From Sphingomonas chungangi (GTDB taxonomy: Bacteria; Pseudomonadota; Alphaproteobacteria; Sphingomonadales; Sphingomonadaceae): DNA of 64,000 bases. Shown in pieces: positions 25,636-33,143 of the stretch. Every line of letters starts with the position of its first letter. Position 1 is the first letter of the stretch. Position numbers and translations under genes: made by a program. The stretch is taken from the NCBI RefSeq assembly GCF_013778325.1, contig NZ_JACEIB010000001.1, forward strand, positions 620,001 to 684,000, given 5' to 3'. The notes under the pieces are model-generated. The model had not been told where the DNA came from, did not search any database, and was given only the letters and a program-made list of their open reading frames with translations.

Positions 25636-26058
25636 CTAGCCCCAGAAGATGCCGGCGATGACCAGCAACAGGCCGACCAGCGAGACCATCCACACGAGCG
25701 TCCGTATCTTCGGGATGCCCGCCGCATAGAGCGGCAGATAGATCAGCCGTCCGAAGAAATAGAAATGCGCTCCCCACAAGGTCAACGCGCCCAATCGCCC
25801 GACAGCGGTCGCCGCCAGCACCGCGGCGGCGAAGAGCGGCAGCGTCTCCATCAGGTTCGCCTGCGCGCGCAGCAGGCGGCCCGGCAGCGGCAGGATCGGC
25901 GGCAGCGCCTCGTCGCGCGCGCCCATGTTCCACTCGACGCCATATTGCTTCGTCCGCGCGTTCGCCGCCCAGAACAGGTTGACGATCGCCAGGATCAATG
26001 TGGCGGCGAGCAGCACGATCTCGATCGGCAGCCCGTCCGGCATCGGATGATGGTCCAT
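25636..26058 (-). CDS. MAPEG-family membrane protein
   Basis: A 140-residue protein with four hydrophobic helices and the MAPEG pattern (ANARTKQYGVEWNMGARDE, RLLRAQANLMETLPLFAAAV, GRLIYLPLYAAGIPKIRTLVW split over the last helices). The family covers membrane glutathione transferases and related proteins; the bacterial members' roles are mostly unknown. ATG 26058 follows GGGAGGGG, a strong site, rather than the upstream in-frame start. Confidence 0.85.
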   Translation of the reverse strand: MDHHPMPDGLPIEIVLLAATLILAIVNLFWAANARTKQYGVEWNMGARDEALPPILPLPGRLLRAQANLMETLPLFAAAVLAATAVGRLGALTLWGAHFYFFGRLIYLPLYAAGIPKIRTLVWMVSLVGLLLVIAGIFWG

Positions 26059-26095
26059 ATACCCCTCCCTTTTTGATCCGCTCACGCGGATGGCG

Positions 26096-26174
26096 GCACC
26101 GGCCCGCTCCCCGGCCCAACCTCCCGATCCAGTATCATCCTGTCGGGAGGTTGGGCCGGGGAGCGGGCCGGTGC
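26096..26174. repeat. Long perfect hairpin repeat, family A, copy 1
   Basis: A perfect 32-bp stem encloses a 15-base loop TCCAGTATCATCCTG. Positions 26096-26127 are the exact reverse complement of 26143-26174. The core arm CCCAACCTCCCGA and the loop recur at 27123 and 43340. It lies between the lipoprotein stop and the MAPEG start. It may act as a transcript stabiliser or terminator, but the shared loop argues for a mobile or dispersed repeat. Confidence 0.85.
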
Positions 26175-26180
26175 GGTCCC

Positions 26181-26729
26181 TTAACGACCGGTCACGATGA
26201 ACCGGCCGCTGCTGCCCCCTGTAGCCGATGCGACCTGCAGCGCGAAGTGGGTCGGGCCCTTGCCGTCTTCCTGCTTGGTCGCCTCGAACTGGTTCTCGCC
26301 GGTGGCGGGCACCACGTCCCAGCCGTGTTTGCCGGCCTGATCCTTGTACCAGGCGATCACCTTGCCGGTGTCGGCGGGCGCGGTGAAGGCCATGGTGACG
26401 TCGCCCCGGCTGTCCCCGTCACCGTCACCGTCATGCGCCGAGATGTTGACGCCGTTGACCTTGGTGCCGGGAAAGAGCGGCATATCCTCGATCTTGGTGT
26501 CGTCGCCGATATCGAGATCGGGCACGTTCACCTTGGCCGAGAAGCCCGGCACGTCGATCGCGACGCTCTGCTGGCCGTTGGCAGTCTTGCCGTCGTCGGT
26601 GGCGTTGCCACCGCCGATCGTGATGCTGGCGTCCTCGCCATTGTCGCCATGGGCCTTGATGTTGCAGCCGGAGAGCGCCAGCGCGGCACCGGCGAACAGG
26701 GCGAGAGCGGCTTTGTCCGGGCGAACCAT
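26181..26729 (-). CDS. Hypothetical lipoprotein
   Basis: A 182-residue protein starting MVRPDKAALALFAGAALALS, followed by GCN, so lipidation at Cys22. The mature part contains a Gly/Asp-rich segment (DASITIGGGNATDDGKTA), a DUF-like beta region (SAKVNVPDLDIGDDTKIED) and a C-terminal domain TGKVIAWYKDQAGKHGWDVV similar to the lipoprotein at 24789. Function unknown. An AT-rich promoter-like segment with an inverted repeat lies directly upstream. Confidence 0.75.
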   Translation of the reverse strand: MVRPDKAALALFAGAALALSGCNIKAHGDNGEDASITIGGGNATDDGKTANGQQSVAIDVPGFSAKVNVPDLDIGDDTKIEDMPLFPGTKVNGVNISAHDGDGDGDSRGDVTMAFTAPADTGKVIAWYKDQAGKHGWDVVPATGENQFEATKQEDGKGPTHFALQVASATGGSSGRFIVTGR

Positions 26730-26749
26730 GGCTGCATCGTCTCCGTAGC

Positions 26750-26769
26750 TGTATTGTTTATATAATACA
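26750..26769 (-). promoter_or_regulatory. AT-rich inverted repeat at lipoprotein promoter
   Basis: TGTATT and AATACA flank an 8-base AT centre 21 bases upstream of the lipoprotein start. In this GC-rich sequence such an AT island is likely a -10 region, and the repeat may bind a regulator of GntR/YtrA-like type. Only the symmetry is seen; the rest is inference. Confidence 0.4.
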
Positions 26770-27122
26770 CAAAGGTGGACGCGGAGGAAAGTGCCTGGTC
26801 GACCGCCTTATCCTCCTTGACGCACCGGCAGCCATCCAGCCTTGAAACGCCACGGAACGTTTGATGTTTCAGATAGAGCGAGCGAATATTTCATGCCCGA
26901 AACGCTGGCGCAAGATGAATGCAGGACAAGACTGGCCAAGCCGACGGCGCTTTCATCTTTCCCCCCGGGAGCGCCGTCGGTCACGCAGGAGGGCGTGCCG
27001 CTTATACGGTGCGCCCTTTTGAGTCGGATCGCATCGGATCCGGCCTGGTCTTCCCGACGCTCCCCCGGGGCATCCGGCAGACCGGCCCTGTGCCGTGTCG
27101 CTTCGCGTATTTCGGTATCGCA
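26770..27122. other. Non-coding interval with hairpins
   Basis: About 350 bases without a credible gene. It holds a perfect 11-bp stem CCGACGGCGCT/AGCGCCGTCGG (26941-26980, 18-base loop). A weaker GC-rich hairpin follows at 26991-27013 with TTTT after it on the plus strand. A small RNA or a decayed gene is possible. I see no tRNA, no repeat array and no start with a ribosome site. Confidence 0.4.
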
Positions 27123-27196
27123 CCAGCCCGCTCCTTCGCCCAACCTCCCGATCCAGTATCATGCTGTCGGGAGGTTGGGCGGGGGGAGCGGGCTGG
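27123..27196. repeat. Long hairpin repeat, family A, copy 2
   Basis: Arms of 29-30 bases (CCAGCCCGCTCC... and ...GGAGCGGGCTGG) pair except for a few bases near the middle. The loop TCCAGTATCATGCTG matches copy 1 at 14 of 15 bases. It lies 15 bases beyond the stop of the PDZ protein gene, so it could also end that transcript. Confidence 0.85.
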
Positions 27197-27211
27197 CGCC
27201 GTTAGGCCAAA

Positions 27212-28402
27212 TCAGCGTATCCGGATGTCGCCGGCGGCGATCATGTGCAGCACCTTCACGCCCGGCGCGCCGATCTTCGCGGCCATGTGCGGGCCGTCGA
27301 GCGCCTTGATCGGTGAGCCGTCCACCGCTTCCACGAAATCACCGCCCTCGATGCCCTTGGCGGCGGCGATCGAGCCCGGCTTCGTCGTCAGCACCATCGC
27401 GCCCGAGGATGTCGGCACGAACTGCAGGCCGATCGAAGCAACCCAGATGCCGTGCCCGCCCGAGCTGCCGGCGCCGTCGCTCTGATCGGGCGTGGCCGGC
27501 TGCGCCTTGAACGCGGCCGTTCCGGGCAGCGGGACGAGCGGTGGTGTCGGCGCGGGCGGCACGTCGGGCGCCGCCTGCGGCGTGGGAGTGGGGGCCGTCG
27601 CGGGAGCGGCAGGGGGCGGGGTCGGCGCGAAGCTGCCGTCGGGCAGGCGGACCCGCCTATCGGGTACCGGCGTGATCGCGGGATCGTTGTCGTCCGGCGC
27701 GGGAGCGGCCTGCGGAGCAGCCGCGGGCGGCGCTGCCGGCTTCGGTGCGGGCGCCGCAGGAGCGCTTGCAGGCGCGCGCGGCGCGGGCTTCGGCGCAGGA
27801 GAGGGCGCGGCGGGAGGAGGTGGTGCAGTTGTCACAGGGGCGATGGGCGTCGGAACCGGTGTTGGCGCCCGTACCGACGGGGAAGCGGAGGTTGTACCGG
27901 CAGCGCTCCCCGCTTGCGCATAGCTGTCGAGGAAGCGTGCCAGTGCGTCGGCCGGCACGGCGACCGGGAAGCTGCGGTCCTTGCCGGAGACGGTGATGCT
28001 CAGGCCCGCCGCGCGCGCCTGCTGTGCATAATCGAGCGGCAGCACGACGGCGACGCGCTCGCTCGCCTTCTTCGGCCAGCGGGCGGACGGGCCGCGATTG
28101 AGGATGACGACGTCGAGCTTGCGCCCGGAGGCATCGGTCGCGCGATCGAGGAGCGGATATTTCGGAAGGTGTACCTCCACCATCAGCCGTACCTCGCGAG
28201 GCTGGCCGGGGGCGAGCGTGCCGGTGAGCCACCAGTCGGTGACGACGAGGCTGAACGCCGCCCCGTCGAGATGATGCGCGCCGGTGAGCATGGTCCCCTG
28301 CGCATCGGTGGCGACCGTCGGCGCGGGATCGGGCGCGGCGTGAGCGGGGAGTGAGAGCAGCGACGCCGATGCCAGCGCCAGACCCGAAACCAGCTTCATC
28401 AT
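27212..28402 (-). CDS. Secreted PDZ-domain protein with Pro/Ala-rich linker
   Basis: A 396-residue protein with an N-terminal signal peptide (MMKLVSGLALASASLLSLPAHA). The first domain (about residues 25-170) is beta-rich with LVVTDWWLTGTLAPGQPREV. A long low-complexity Pro/Ala linker spans about 175-300, and the C-terminal PDZ-like domain reads VLTTKPGSIAAAKGIEGGDF, VEAVDGSPIKALDG. Such linkers cross the periplasm, so it may tether an envelope complex. The start follows GAGGG. No protease domain is visible. Function unknown. Confidence 0.75.
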   Translation of the reverse strand: MMKLVSGLALASASLLSLPAHAAPDPAPTVATDAQGTMLTGAHHLDGAAFSLVVTDWWLTGTLAPGQPREVRLMVEVHLPKYPLLDRATDASGRKLDVVILNRGPSARWPKKASERVAVVLPLDYAQQARAAGLSITVSGKDRSFPVAVPADALARFLDSYAQAGSAAGTTSASPSVRAPTPVPTPIAPVTTAPPPPAAPSPAPKPAPRAPASAPAAPAPKPAAPPAAAPQAAPAPDDNDPAITPVPDRRVRLPDGSFAPTPPPAAPATAPTPTPQAAPDVPPAPTPPLVPLPGTAAFKAQPATPDQSDGAGSSGGHGIWVASIGLQFVPTSSGAMVLTTKPGSIAAAKGIEGGDFVEAVDGSPIKALDGPHMAAKIGAPGVKVLHMIAAGDIRIR

Positions 28403-28490
28403 CACCCTCGTGCCTGAACCTCGGCGCGGATCATAGCCAGCGGGCGGGTAGAGCGGAAGGGTGGGTTGGCGAACGGCAACGGAACCGATC

Positions 28491-28520
28491 ATGATCCTCC
28501 CCCGCCAGGGGGAAGATCAT
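28491..28520 (-). terminator. Hairpin over the 3' end of hypothetical gene
   Basis: ATGATC and CTCCCCC-type arms pair with GGGGG and GATCAT around a GCCA loop, with one mismatch. It overlaps the stop codon of the leftward gene at 28517. It fits a transcription end or transcript-stabilising hairpin; no T-run follows. Confidence 0.4.
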
Positions 28521-29134
28521 TCGGGGTCAGGCCGCAGGTCTTCCACCAGTCGAAGAGCTTCCTTAGCTCGGCCGGTGGATGGGATACTGGCGGGCGTCTG
28601 GATCGCCCCCAGTCGCTCAATCCGACGAAGCCCAGCTTCGATATCCTCAACTGCGCGAACAGCAGGCTCGATAACCCATTCCGGTCCGTAGCTGATTGTG
28701 CGGCCCTCATTGTTAAAGAGCTTCGGAAAATGGCCGACCGCCGCCTCATAGTCCGAATAGAATTTGGTGATGGGCAGCAGGAGGTCAGGGTTTAGCATGC
28801 CCAACTTTGAAGCGAGCGCGTTGTAGAGAGTAGGCTCCCTGACTGGATAAATTTCTCGGTAGTGATCGGGCAGATCGTTGCCATACGCCCCGCGAATGAT
28901 GAACCACGCGCCGAGGCCACTTGCAATCGCTGCCACGTTCTCTCGCAGCAATTTGATCTCGCCATAAAGCGACAACGCGATTGTGATCGCTTCTATATCT
29001 CGAAGGCGATTATCCCTCTTCCGATTGAGACGTGCATTAAAAAGTGCGCCCGCGATCAAACCGCCAAAGCCCAATATGGAGCCGATGCCGGACTGCCAGC
29101 CCTTGAGTTCCTGATAGAGTGCCCACCAACTCAT
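28517..29134 (-). CDS. Hypothetical membrane-anchored protein
   Basis: A 205-residue protein starting MSWWALYQELKGWQSGIGSI, with one N-terminal membrane segment (IGSILGFGGLIAGALFNARL) followed by a basic stretch and a soluble helical domain. Similar single-helix proteins occur as accessory genes. Base composition is visibly less GC-rich than flanking genes, suggesting acquisition. I see no known motif. Confidence 0.65.
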   Translation of the reverse strand: MSWWALYQELKGWQSGIGSILGFGGLIAGALFNARLNRKRDNRLRDIEAITIALSLYGEIKLLRENVAAIASGLGAWFIIRGAYGNDLPDHYREIYPVREPTLYNALASKLGMLNPDLLLPITKFYSDYEAAVGHFPKLFNNEGRTISYGPEWVIEPAVRAVEDIEAGLRRIERLGAIQTPASIPSTGRAKEALRLVEDLRPDPE

Positions 29135-29285
29135 CGCTGAATCATCGAATTTTGGGGATTGGGGATAACAGCCGTCTCATGATCGTCCCCTCTAGGGGGG
29201 GCGCCGAAGGCGACGGAGGGGGAGGGCAGCGGCGCGTTTGCCGGTCGGGCGATCTGCGCCTACCACCAGAAGATGACGCCCGGGC

Positions 29286-30341
29286 TTACTCCGCCGCCAC
29301 CCCGGCGCGCGAGAACATATCCCCCTCTTCCCCCGCATCCTCGTTCGCCACCGGGGCGATCTTGGCGGCCTTGCGGCGGTCGAAGCTGTCCCACACCTCG
29401 TTCCAGTTGCCGCGCGTCGCCGCCTTCGAATATTCGGTCGCGCGGGTCTCGAAGAAGTTGGCGTGCTCCACGCCGTTGAGCAGCGGCGCCAGCCACGGCA
29501 GCGGGTGCTCGTCGATCATGTAGATCGGCTTCAGGCCGAGCTGGCCCAGCCGCCAGTCGGCGACGAAGCGGATATACTTCTTGATGTCCTTGGGCGTCAT
29601 GCCGTTCACCGGGCCCATCTCGAACACCAGATCGATGAAGGCGTCCTCCATGCGGACGGTCTTCTGGCACATGTCCATGATGTCGTCGCGCACGGCGGGG
29701 GTCATGCAGTCCCGCTCCTTCACGAAGGCGTGGAACAGCTTGATGATGCCCTCGCAATGCAGGCTCTCGTCGCGCACCGACCAGGTGACGATCTGGCCCA
29801 TGCCCTTCATCTTGTTGAAGCGCGGGAAGTTCATCAGCATCGCGAAGCTGGCGAACAGCTGCAGCCCCTCGGTGAAGCCGCCGAACATGGCGAGGGTGCG
29901 CGCGATGTCCTGATCGTTGTCGACGCCGAACTGGCCGAGATAGTCGTGCTTGTCCTTCATCTCCTTATACTGGAGGAAGGCCGAATATTCGCTTTCCGGC
30001 ATGCCGATCGTGTCGAGCAGGTGCGAGTAGGCGGCGATGTGCACCGTCTCCATGTTGGAGAAGGCGGTGAGCATCATCTTGATCTCGGTGGGCTTGAACA
30101 CGCGCCCGTATTTCTCGTGGTAGCAATCCTGCACCTCGACGTCCGCCTGCGTGAAGAAGCGGAAGATCTGGGTGAGCAGGTTGCGCTCGTGATCGGAGAG
30201 CTTCTGCGCCCAGTCCCGGCAATCCTCGCCCAGCGGCACCTCTTCGGGCAGCCAGTGGAGCTGCTGCTGACGCTTCCAGAAGTCGTAGGCCCAGGGATAT
30301 TCGAAGGGCTTGTACTGGCGGGAGGCTTGGAGGAGAGGCAT
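29286..30341 (-). CDS. nrdB: Ribonucleoside-diphosphate reductase class Ia, small subunit
   Basis: A 351-residue R2 protein. Di-iron ligands are visible: Asp72 or Glu69 in DVEVQD, Glu98 and His101 (METVHIAAY), Glu158 (FTEGLQ), Glu192 and His195 (RDESLH). The radical Tyr is Tyr105 in HIAAY. It makes the tyrosyl radical used by NrdA to reduce ribonucleotides. NrdA lies upstream in the same direction, but about 2.8 kb of sequence with a peptidase and a small membrane gene separates them, which is unusual. Confidence 0.96.
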   Translation of the reverse strand: MPLLQASRQYKPFEYPWAYDFWKRQQQLHWLPEEVPLGEDCRDWAQKLSDHERNLLTQIFRFFTQADVEVQDCYHEKYGRVFKPTEIKMMLTAFSNMETVHIAAYSHLLDTIGMPESEYSAFLQYKEMKDKHDYLGQFGVDNDQDIARTLAMFGGFTEGLQLFASFAMLMNFPRFNKMKGMGQIVTWSVRDESLHCEGIIKLFHAFVKERDCMTPAVRDDIMDMCQKTVRMEDAFIDLVFEMGPVNGMTPKDIKKYIRFVADWRLGQLGLKPIYMIDEHPLPWLAPLLNGVEHANFFETRATEYSKAATRGNWNEVWDSFDRRKAAKIAPVANEDAGEEGDMFSRAGVAAE

Positions 30342-30356
30342 GGCAGGCTCCGGTGC

Positions 30357-30563
30357 TTAATGCTTGAAGAAGGTGGCGATGCCGATGAGAAGAAACATCC
30401 CACCGAAGAAACGGAAGAAATTGACGCCGAGCGTCGGGTGACGGCGATACCAATCGAGCTGACGTTCCAAAGTACGCATCTGGAGTGTCCAGATCGGGCG
30501 GGCGGTCAGCAGCACGACCGCGCCGATCGCCGTGATCATAAAGCGATACGAATAACGGGGCAT
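30357..30563 (-). CDS. Small membrane protein upstream of nrdB
   Basis: A 68-residue protein starting MPRYSYRFMITAIGAVVLLT with two hydrophobic helices (ITAIGAVVLLTARPIW and FFGGMFLLIGIATFFKH). It ends 15 bases before the nrdB start and could be cotranscribed. No family recognised. Confidence 0.65.
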   Translation of the reverse strand: MPRYSYRFMITAIGAVVLLTARPIWTLQMRTLERQLDWYRRHPTLGVNFFRFFGGMFLLIGIATFFKH

Positions 30564-30697
30564 GATCGGACGTGTTCGTCATGCCTCCACCCCCCAATGC
30601 TGAGCGCATTGCGAAACCGTTTGAGGGGGGCAACGGGTGGCCGCCATCCTGGCATATATAGGCGCTTTCGCGTCCTTTTGGGAGGCAGCCGAGACCA

Positions 30698-32935
30698 TCA
30701 CGGCTTCGCGTCCCGCACGGCCGCGTCGAGGCGGTCGGAATAGGCGTTCAGCGCCGCCGCCGTCTTGGCGACATAGGCCACCGCGTCGGCGAACCGCCGC
30801 TGCTCGATCGCCTCGCGCACGCCGGGCAGCGTCTTGGCGCCGTAGCCGGTGAGCGTGCCCGGTGCGTAGATCAGGTTGCGGTACCACGGGCGGCCGGGAA
30901 GCCCGTCCGGAGACAGCATCGCCTGGTCGATCCCGCGCAGATCGGCATCCAGCTTCGCGCGCACCGCCGGCGGCAGCGTGTCGGCCTTCGCCAGCACGCC
31001 ATCGGCGGCGCCGGCCGAGCGGGCGAGGCGGTCCGACGCCTTGTCCAGCGCGGCGAAGTCGATCAGCGGGGTGGCCGGCTTCGCGGTCGGGGCTAGCGTA
31101 GGATCGAGCACGTTGGAACCCAGCTTGAAGTCCCCCTCCGCCGTCAATTCCTCTCGCGTCTTGTCCTTCTCGCGCTGGTCGTCGGCGAGCTTCTTCACCT
31201 CGCCGACATAGCGCGCCACCGTGGTCGCCAGATCGGAATAGCGCGCCCGGCCGACATCCGCGTCCGCCGCGCGCAGCACCAGCCGGCCGACCAGCTTGGA
31301 CAGCGCCGCGCCATAGACGAGGCCCGGATCGTCGAACTTGGTCACATGGGTGAAGCTGTCATAGACCGAATGATAGGAGCCCGACGACGCATCTTCGCCG
31401 AAGAAGCCGAGATTGATCGCCGGAATGCCGAGATGCTGGAGGAAGGCGGAGTAATCCGAACCCGATCCCAGCGCGCCGACCAGCAGATCGCCGCCGCCCT
31501 TTGCCGCCTTTACCGCCGCCGCGTCGTCCGCCGAGCCGTCATAGGCCGAGGCGAGGATATCGGCGCGCTCGCGCTCCAGCACCGAGGCGTGGGTCTCCGG
31601 ATCGGTCACGTCGCGCGCGGCGCTGTTGACGAAATGCTGGAGGTCGTGGCTCGCCTCCGCCTCCAGCACGCCGCGCACGCTGTTGTCGGTGTTGATGTAG
31701 ATCACCGCCTTCTTCTGCAGCTCGTCGGCATGGGTCTCGGCCCATTCGGTCGAGCCGAGCAGACCCGGCTCCTCGCCGTCCCAGCTGGCGTAGACGATGG
31801 TGCGATCGGGCCGCCAGCCGGCCTTGGCGAGCTGGCCGAGCGCCTTCGCCTCGGACAGCATTGCGCCGTGGCCGGTCAGCGGATCGGAGGCGCCGAACAC
31901 CCAGCCGTCGCGATGGTTGGCGCGGATCACCCATTCGTCGGGCCGCTTGGCGCCCTTCATCGTCGCGATGACGTCGTAGAGCGTCTTGAGCGACCAGTCT
32001 GACTTGACCGCGAGGTGGACCTGCACCGCATCGGTGCCGCCCCAATGATAGGCCATGCCCAGCGCGCCGCGATCCTTGTCCGTGACGACCGGCCCCTGCA
32101 GCCCGGCGAGGATCTTCGAGGCATCCGCCCAGGAGATCGGCAGCGCCGGGATCTTGAGGATGGTCGGCGCGGTCTCGCGGGTGAGGCGCTTGGCGTCCGC
32201 CGTCGCTCCGATGCCGGGCGTCAGCGGATCGCCCGGATACATCGTCATGTCCTGCACGGAGCCACGCTGGACAGCGTGATCGGGCCGCCCGCCGCCCGCC
32301 GGATAGCTGTCCCAATGCGCGTAGCCGTCGTTCGCCGGATCGGAGTAGATCAGGCAGCCGACCGCGCCATGCTCCTGCGCGAGCTTGGGCTTGAGGCCGC
32401 GCCAGCCCGCGCCGTAGCGGGCCAGCACGATCTTGCCCTTCACGTCGATGCCGCGCCGCGCCAGCGCCTCGTAATCGTCGGGCATGCCGTAATTGACGTA
32501 GACGACGGGTGCGGTGACGTCGCCATCGCCCTGATAGGCGACATAGGGGGGCAGCGCGCCCGCCGTGTTGGAGGAGGTGGGATCGCCGGCGACGGGCGGC
32601 TCCTGCCCGCCGAGCGTCACCTTCTCGGGCGTGATCAGCTCCAGCGTGGTGGAGATCGGCGTCGGGTAGAGGACCTGGAAGGTCTCGATATGCGCGTCCC
32701 AGCCCCAGCTCTTGAACAGCGCCAGCGTGGTCTCGGCATTCTGCTTGTCGTGGGGTGAGCCGACATGGTTGGGTGCGGAGGAGAAATCCTTGAGCCAGGC
32801 GAGCTGGTCCGCGCTCGACACCGAGGCATCGAGCTTCGCTTCGGCGGCGTGGGCGTCGAGCGTCGCGGCCATCGTCTGGCCGAACGCCAGCGAGGCGAGG
32901 GCCGCGCCGGCGAGAAGCTTGGTGAAAACGGTCAC
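30698..32935 (-). CDS. Secreted M28 metallopeptidase, glutamate carboxypeptidase II-like
   Basis: A 745-residue protein with a signal peptide (FTKLLAGAALASLAFGQTMA). It has a protease-associated insert (KGKIVLARYGAGWRGLKPKL) and an M28B catalytic domain. Zinc ligands are visible in NHRDGWVFGASDP (His, Asp), SWDGEEPGLLGS (Glu-Glu), YINTDNS (Asp) and YHSVYD (His). A C-terminal helical dimerisation-type domain follows. This is the PSMA/GCPII architecture, an exopeptidase in the periplasm or outside. GTG 32935 is preferred; GTG 32947 is possible. It sits between nrdA and nrdB. Confidence 0.9.
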   Translation of the reverse strand: MTVFTKLLAGAALASLAFGQTMAATLDAHAAEAKLDASVSSADQLAWLKDFSSAPNHVGSPHDKQNAETTLALFKSWGWDAHIETFQVLYPTPISTTLELITPEKVTLGGQEPPVAGDPTSSNTAGALPPYVAYQGDGDVTAPVVYVNYGMPDDYEALARRGIDVKGKIVLARYGAGWRGLKPKLAQEHGAVGCLIYSDPANDGYAHWDSYPAGGGRPDHAVQRGSVQDMTMYPGDPLTPGIGATADAKRLTRETAPTILKIPALPISWADASKILAGLQGPVVTDKDRGALGMAYHWGGTDAVQVHLAVKSDWSLKTLYDVIATMKGAKRPDEWVIRANHRDGWVFGASDPLTGHGAMLSEAKALGQLAKAGWRPDRTIVYASWDGEEPGLLGSTEWAETHADELQKKAVIYINTDNSVRGVLEAEASHDLQHFVNSAARDVTDPETHASVLERERADILASAYDGSADDAAAVKAAKGGGDLLVGALGSGSDYSAFLQHLGIPAINLGFFGEDASSGSYHSVYDSFTHVTKFDDPGLVYGAALSKLVGRLVLRAADADVGRARYSDLATTVARYVGEVKKLADDQREKDKTREELTAEGDFKLGSNVLDPTLAPTAKPATPLIDFAALDKASDRLARSAGAADGVLAKADTLPPAVRAKLDADLRGIDQAMLSPDGLPGRPWYRNLIYAPGTLTGYGAKTLPGVREAIEQRRFADAVAYVAKTAAALNAYSDRLDAAVRDAKP

Positions 32936-33002
32936 GCCCCTGTTCACTCCCTTACCCGGCCGTCCCCCGGCGGCCCTGCCACAACGCAAAACCAGCCCCA
33001 CC

Positions 33003-33125
33003 ATCCCGTTCGTGCTGAGGAGCCGCTGAGCGAAGTCGAAGCGGCGTCTCGAAGCACATGCACCGCGCATCGCCCTTCGAGACGGGCCATCGCCAAGCTC
33101 AGTCCTTCCTCAGGGCGAACGGGAT
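33003..33125. repeat. Dispersed hairpin repeat, CCCGTTCG...CTGAGG type
   Basis: Outer arms ATCCCGTTCGTGCTGAGGA and TCCTCAGGGCGAACGGGAT pair with two mismatches, and inner arms around CTTCGA/TCGAAG extend it. The arms share CGTTCG..CTGAG with the repeats at 25539 and 44691. It fills most of the gap between nrdA and the peptidase gene. Confidence 0.6.
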
Positions 33126-33143
33126 GTGGAGTCGCTCACCACC

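Noticed and set aside
26842-27309. Plus-strand open frames in the intergenic gap and over the PDZ gene 3' end
   Set aside because: They read through the family A hairpin and have no ribosome site, so they are not genes.
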